Below, piece after piece: positions 59,034-64,000 of a stretch of DNA of 64,000 bases. The position numbers and the translations under genes were made by a program. How positions within the stretch are numbered: position 1 is the first letter of the stretch; every line of letters begins with the position of its first letter. A model generated the notes under the pieces. It did no database searches. It was not told where the DNA came from and saw nothing but the letters and a program-made list of their open reading frames with translations. The DNA comes from Arenimonas sp. (GTDB lineage: Bacteria; Pseudomonadota; Gammaproteobacteria; Xanthomonadales; Xanthomonadaceae): the NCBI GenBank assembly GCA_026398695.1, contig JAPLSJ010000131.1, forward strand, positions 1 through 64,000, given 5' to 3'.

Positions 59034-60098
59034 ATGAGCCGCGTTGCCGACAGCGAACCAGGGGCCCGGCTTTCGGGCAGGCTGGCCGATGCGTGGAGTT
59101 CGGGCCGGAACAACTTCGGCCTGATCCGGCTGTGCGCCGCCTGGCTGGTGATCTGGTCCCATGCCTGGGCCATCACGGGTACGCCGGGCACTGACCTGTT
59201 CGGCCGCTTCTCGACCCGTTCGGCCGGCGCGCTGGCGGTGGACGTGTTCTTCCTCGTCAGTGGCTTCCTGGTCGCGGCCAGCCTCCAGCGCGGAACGGTG
59301 CGCCAGTTCCTGCTGGCGCGCGTGCTGCGCATCTTCCCGGCGCTGATCGCCTGCATCGGGCTGACCGTGCTGGTCCTTGGCCCGCTGCTGACCACATCAG
59401 GCACCTATTGGCGCGAGCCCGGCACCTGGAACTACCTGTGGTCGAACGCCACGCTGTGGCGGGCCGAATTCTTCCTGCCGGGCGTCTTCGAGACGCTGCC
59501 GCGGACCGCCGTCAACGGCTCGCTTTGGACACTGCCGATCGAAGGCCGGCTCTACCTGCTGCTGCTGGTTGCCGGGCTGCTGGGTGCGCTGGCGCCGCGG
59601 CGCTTCGTTGGACTCTGGCTGCTGGCGATCATCGGCGCGGGTGCCTGCGCCTGGTGGCAACGGCCCCTGCCCCAGCATCTGGAGTACCTGTTCTGGGCGA
59701 CGGCCTTCTTCATCACCGGCAGCCTGTTCTGGATCGTGCGTGACCGGGTGGTGCTGAAGCCCTGGCTGCTGGTGCCGCTGTTCGCAGCGGCTGTGTTGCT
59801 GCGCGGAAGCCCCTGGTTCGTGCCGGCCTACTTTGCCGCCGTTGCCTACGGCACGTTCTGCCTGGCTTTCCTGGCCCGGCTGCCTGTCATCGACCGGACC
59901 GACTTGTCTTATGGGCTGTACCTCTACGGCTGGCCGATGCAGCAGTTGGCGCTGTTGCTTGGCGCCACCAGCGTGATGGCAAACACGCTGGTGGCGAGCG
60001 TCATGGCGCTGGCCTGCGCGGCACTGTCATGGTTCCTGATCGAGAAGCCTGCGCTGGCGCTGAAGCCTCGCCGGGCAGCGAGGCCAGCCGCCGCCTGA
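59034..60098 (+). CDS. Acyltransferase 3 family membrane protein
   Basis: NNFGLIRLCAAWLVIWSHAWAITG...VDVFFLVSGFLVAASLQRG. Confidence 0.88.
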   Translation: MSRVADSEPGARLSGRLADAWSSGRNNFGLIRLCAAWLVIWSHAWAITGTPGTDLFGRFSTRSAGALAVDVFFLVSGFLVAASLQRGTVRQFLLARVLRIFPALIACIGLTVLVLGPLLTTSGTYWREPGTWNYLWSNATLWRAEFFLPGVFETLPRTAVNGSLWTLPIEGRLYLLLLVAGLLGALAPRRFVGLWLLAIIGAGACAWWQRPLPQHLEYLFWATAFFITGSLFWIVRDRVVLKPWLLVPLFAAAVLLRGSPWFVPAYFAAVAYGTFCLAFLARLPVIDRTDLSYGLYLYGWPMQQLALLLGATSVMANTLVASVMALACAALSWFLIEKPALALKPRRAARPAAA

Positions 60099-60110
60099 GC
60101 GCGCCGGCGA

Positions 60111-63100
60111 TCAGGCCGGGCGGTGTCGGGTGAACCGCCGCGTGAAGTCTTCCATCGCCGCGAAGGCCGCCGGGATCACCACCAGGCTCAGCAGGGTGGA
60201 CGTAATCAGTCCGCCGATCACGGCCACGGCCATGGGCTGGCGGAAGGCGGCGTCGGCACCGAAACCCAGGGCGATCGGCAGCATGCCGGCGGTCATGGCG
60301 ATGGTGGTCATGATCACCGGGCGGGCGCGCTTGCGGCAGGCGTCCACCAGGGCGTCGTGCATGCTCATGCCGTGCTGGTCTTCGGCGATGACGGCGTAGT
60401 CCACCAGCAGGATCGAGTTCTTGGTGGCGATGCCGATCAGCATCAGCAGGCCGATCAGCGCCGGCAGCGACAGCAGCGTGCCGGTGATGAGCATCAGCCC
60501 GAACGCGCCGCCGGCCGACAGCGGCACCGCCATCAGGATGATCAGCGGGTGGCTGGCGTGGTTGAACAGAAGCAGCAGCACCGCATAGACGCAGAACAGC
60601 CCGGCGGCCATCGCCAGCGCGAAACCGACGAAGAGTTCGACGAAGATTTCCGAGTCGCCGGTGTTCTGCACCTGCACGCCCGGGGGAAGCCGCTGCAGCG
60701 AAGGCAGCTTTTCCACCTCGGCCATCACGTCGCCCAGCGGGCGGCCGTTGAGTTCGGCGGTGAAAGTGATGTTGCGCTGGCGGCCGAAGCGGTTGACCTG
60801 CGACGGGCCGGTGCCGGCGCGGATGTCCGCCACGGCCGACAGCGGCACCGTGCCGCCCTTGGCGCTGGGCACGCGCAGCAGCGACAGCAGCGCCTCGTCC
60901 GACAGCGCGTCCTGTTCCAGGCGCACGCGGATCGGCACCTGGCGGTCGGGCAGGTTGAGCTTGGCCAGGCGCTGGCGGAAATCGCCGCTGGTGGCGATGC
61001 GCGCGGCTTCGGCGATGTCCAGCGTGGACACGCCCAGGTCGGCGGCGCGCCGCGCGTCCGGCACGATCACCAGCTCCGGGCGCAGCAGCGAGGCGGTGGA
61101 GCTGATGGTGCCCAGGCCCTGGATCGAGCGCAGGTCGCGCTCGAATTCGCCGGCGGCCTGGTACAGGCGCACCGGGTCGTCGCCGCTGAGCACCAGCATC
61201 AGCTGCTCGCCGGGCTCGCTGCTGAGGAAGCGCTGGCGCACGCCGGGCAGTTGTTCCAGCCGCTCGCGCACTTCGCGCTCGAGCTCCTTCTGCGAGCGCT
61301 TGCGATCGCTGTCCGGGCCCCAGTCGAGCACCATCGTCACCTTGCGCACTTCGCCGATGCCGTTCACGGCCGGGTCGCCCAGGTCCAGCACGCCGCCGAC
61401 GGTGGCGTAGGCCTGGCGCAGTTCGGGCATGTCCTTGATCAGCGCGCGGGCGCGCTCGCTCATCGCCGCGGTCTGGTCCAGGCGCGCGCCCGGCGGCAGC
61501 TCCAGGCTCAGGTTGCTGCGGCCCAGGTCGGAGCCTGGGATGAAGGTGGCCGGGATGAAGGGCAGCAGGCCCAGCGAGCCGATGAACATCAGCAGCGCCA
61601 GCCCCAGGGTCTTGAAGCGGTTGGCCAGCGCCCATTCCACCAGCACCAGGTAGCGCTTCATCAGCGCCGATTCCTTCTCGGCGTGCGGCTTGGGCTTGAG
61701 CTGGTAGGCGGCCATCATCGGCGTCAGCAGGCGCGCCACCATCAGCGAGAACAGCACCGCCGTGGCCGCGGTCCAGCCGAACTCCAGGAAGAACTTGCCG
61801 GCGATGCCGGGCATGAAGGCCACCGGGATGAACACGGCGGCCAGCGTGGCCGAGGTGGCGATCACGGCCAGGCCGATTTCATCGGCGGCTTCGGTGGCGG
61901 CCTGCTTGGGCGACTTGCCCATGGCCAGGTGGCGGTCGATGTTCTCCACCTCCACGATGGCGTCGTCCACCAGGATGCCCACCACCACCGCCAGCGCCAG
62001 CAGCGTGATCATGTTGAGGCTGAAGCCGAACAGCCAGATGGCGCCGAAGGTGGGGATGATGGACAGCGGCAGCGCCAGCGCCGAAATCCACGTGGCGCGC
62101 CAGTCGCGCAGGAACCACCACACCACCAGCACCGCCAGCAGCGCGCCTTCCCACAGCATGGTCATGGACGAACTGAACGACGCGCGCACCTCGTCGATGG
62201 CGGTGCTCACCAGCTTGAACTGGATGCGCGGGTTTTCCGCCTGCAGCGCCTTGATGGCTTCCTCGATGCCTTCGCCCACTTCGATCTCGCTCGAGCCGCG
62301 CGTGCGGCTGATGCCGAAGCTCACCACCGGCTGGCCGTCGATCAGCGCCAGCTGGCGTCGTTCGGCGTGGCCGTCGGTGATCGTGGCTAGCGCCGACAGC
62401 GGCAGCTGGCGGCCGTCGGGCAGCACGATCGGGAACTGTTCCAGGGTCTGCGCGCTGTCCACGGTGCCGACGGCGCGGATGGCCTGCTCGCTGCTGCCCT
62501 GGGTGGCGCGGCCGCCCGAGCGCTCCACCTGCGAGCGCGCCAGCTGCGCCGACACTTCGCCGGCGGTGATGCCGTACGCCGACAGCACGCCCGGGCGCAG
62601 GTCCACCTGCACCTCGCGGGTGATGCCGCCGCTGCGCACCACGGTGCCCACGCCGCGCACCGAGAACAGTTTCTTGGTGACGTCGTTGTCCACGAACCAG
62701 CTCAGCTCGTCCTCGCCCAGGCTGTCGGACGCCACGGCGTAGGTGACCAGGGTGCCGCCGACGATGTCGATCTTGGCGACCAGGGGTTCTTCGACGTCGG
62801 CCGGCAGGTCGGCGCGGATGCGCGTGACGGCGTCGCGCACTTCGTCCAGCGATTCGTTGAGGTCCTTGCCGATGCGGAACTCCACGAACGTGGTGGACGA
62901 ACCTTCGGTGACCGCGCTGACGAGCTTGTTGATGTCCGGCAGGCTGGCCACGGAGTCTTCGATCTTGCGCGTGACTTCGGTCTCGAGCTGGCTCGGCGTG
63001 GCGCCGGGCAGCACCACGGTGACGGTGACGCCGGGGTAGGACACGTCCGGGAAGCGCGACACGGCCAGCTGGCGGTAGCCGAACAGCCCCACGATGGTCA

Positions 63101-63161
63101 GCAGGATGAACAGCAGGATCGCCGGCAGCGGCCGGTTGATGGACCAGGCGGAGAAATTCAT
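60111..63161 (-). CDS. Efflux RND transporter permease subunit
   Basis: MNFSAWSINRPLPAILLFILLTIVGLFGYRQLAVSRFPDVSYPGVTV; typical AcrB-family motifs. Confidence 0.95.
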   Translation of the reverse strand: MNFSAWSINRPLPAILLFILLTIVGLFGYRQLAVSRFPDVSYPGVTVTVVLPGATPSQLETEVTRKIEDSVASLPDINKLVSAVTEGSSTTFVEFRIGKDLNESLDEVRDAVTRIRADLPADVEEPLVAKIDIVGGTLVTYAVASDSLGEDELSWFVDNDVTKKLFSVRGVGTVVRSGGITREVQVDLRPGVLSAYGITAGEVSAQLARSQVERSGGRATQGSSEQAIRAVGTVDSAQTLEQFPIVLPDGRQLPLSALATITDGHAERRQLALIDGQPVVSFGISRTRGSSEIEVGEGIEEAIKALQAENPRIQFKLVSTAIDEVRASFSSSMTMLWEGALLAVLVVWWFLRDWRATWISALALPLSIIPTFGAIWLFGFSLNMITLLALAVVVGILVDDAIVEVENIDRHLAMGKSPKQAATEAADEIGLAVIATSATLAAVFIPVAFMPGIAGKFFLEFGWTAATAVLFSLMVARLLTPMMAAYQLKPKPHAEKESALMKRYLVLVEWALANRFKTLGLALLMFIGSLGLLPFIPATFIPGSDLGRSNLSLELPPGARLDQTAAMSERARALIKDMPELRQAYATVGGVLDLGDPAVNGIGEVRKVTMVLDWGPDSDRKRSQKELEREVRERLEQLPGVRQRFLSSEPGEQLMLVLSGDDPVRLYQAAGEFERDLRSIQGLGTISSTASLLRPELVIVPDARRAADLGVSTLDIAEAARIATSGDFRQRLAKLNLPDRQVPIRVRLEQDALSDEALLSLLRVPSAKGGTVPLSAVADIRAGTGPSQVNRFGRQRNITFTAELNGRPLGDVMAEVEKLPSLQRLPPGVQVQNTGDSEIFVELFVGFALAMAAGLFCVYAVLLLLFNHASHPLIILMAVPLSAGGAFGLMLITGTLLSLPALIGLLMLIGIATKNSILLVDYAVIAEDQHGMSMHDALVDACRKRARPVIMTTIAMTAGMLPIALGFGADAAFRQPMAVAVIGGLITSTLLSLVVIPAAFAAMEDFTRRFTRHRPA

Positions 63162-63165
63162 CGGC

Positions 63166-64000
63166 TCACTCCGCGGTGGCGGCGACGACGCGCACGCGGT
63201 CGCCGTCGGACAGGAAACCGGCGCCTTCCACCACCACGCGTTCGTCGGCCTGCACGCCGTCGGTCACTTCCACCAGGCTTTCCTGGCGGGCGCCGAGGGT
63301 GACGCGGCGCTGTTCCACCACGTCGCCTTCGCCCAGCACGAACACGTAGCGGTAGCCGTCGCGCTCGACGATGGCCTGGTCGGGCAGCGTGCGCGCGGGT
63401 TTCGCGCCGAGCACCAGGTCGCCCTGGGCATACGTGCCGGCGCGCAGTGCGCCGGGCGCGGGCAGGTCCACGTAAACGGTGCCGGTGCGGCTTTGCGCAT
63501 CCAGCGCGGGCGACACCACGCGCACGGTGCCTTCCACCGGCGCACCGTCCGGGCCCACCAGGCGCGCTTTCGCGCCCGGGGCCAGCTGGATCAGTTCGCT
63601 CTCGGGCAGTTCGGCGCGCCACTCCAGGCGGCCGTCGCGGATCAGGCTGAGCAGTTCGGTGCCGGCCGACACGACCTGGCCGGGCTGCACATTGCGCTGC
63701 GAAATGACGCCGGCGTGCGGGGACGCCAGCGTGGTGAAGCCCAGCCGCAGGCGGGCGTTCTCCAGCTGGGCCTGGGCGGTCTGGCGCTGGGCCTGGGCGC
63801 CCAGTTCGCCGGAGATCAGCTGGTCGGCCTCGCTGTCGGCGATCAGCTGCTCGCGCTTGAGGCGCTCACCGCGGCGCGCGTTGGCGCTGGCCACGGCCAG
63901 GGTGGCATTGGCCTGGGCGAGGGCCGCCTCGGCCTGCCTGAGTTCCATCGCCAGGCTGCGGTCGTCGAGCCGAAGCAGCGGTTGGCCGAGGGTCACCACG
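63166..64000 (-). CDS. RND efflux periplasmic adaptor subunit, N-terminus outside window
   Basis: FTTLASPHAGVISQRNVQPGQVV; 4 bp upstream of the permease gene. Confidence 0.92.
   Translation of the reverse strand, partial: VVTLGQPLLRLDDRSLAMELRQAEAALAQANATLAVASANARRGERLKREQLIADSEADQLISGELGAQAQRQTAQAQLENARLRLGFTTLASPHAGVISQRNVQPGQVVSAGTELLSLIRDGRLEWRAELPESELIQLAPGAKARLVGPDGAPVEGTVRVVSPALDAQSRTGTVYVDLPAPGALRAGTYAQGDLVLGAKPARTLPDQAIVERDGYRYVFVLGEGDVVEQRRVTLGARQESLVEVTDGVQADERVVVEGAGFLSDGDRVRVVAATAE

Overview
The window is high-GC gammaproteobacterial chromosome. Gene content and synteny (fis-purH-purD, accBC-aroQ, groESL with a CIRCE, dsbD, nudC, erpA) look Xanthomonadaceae-like; this is inference, since no search was run. 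About 54 genes were called. Housekeeping blocks are interrupted by accessory loci. The most unusual is about 13.9-27.1 kb. It has a 2136-aa Ig-like/Calx-beta autotransporter, three tandem phage-tail-collar (microcystin-dependent-protein-like) genes with no phage context, a GNAT acetyltransferase, a small DUF6916-like protein, a sulfotransferase and a Tat-exported flavin amine oxidase. It ends with a second, truncated paralogue of the autotransporter N-terminus that overlaps purD by 4 nt. Other notable items: a hybrid histidine kinase split by one in-frame amber codon immediately before its H-box; a REC-GGDEF-EAL protein with degenerate motifs; a 3-gene ATGA-overlapped operon for an exported amine oxidase, cytochrome c and exported RidA; two perfect 24-25 bp inverted repeats; a ParD/ParE-like toxin-antitoxin pair; a 5'-truncated TerC; and two orphan genes. 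No tRNA, rRNA, CRISPR array or IS transposase was recognised.
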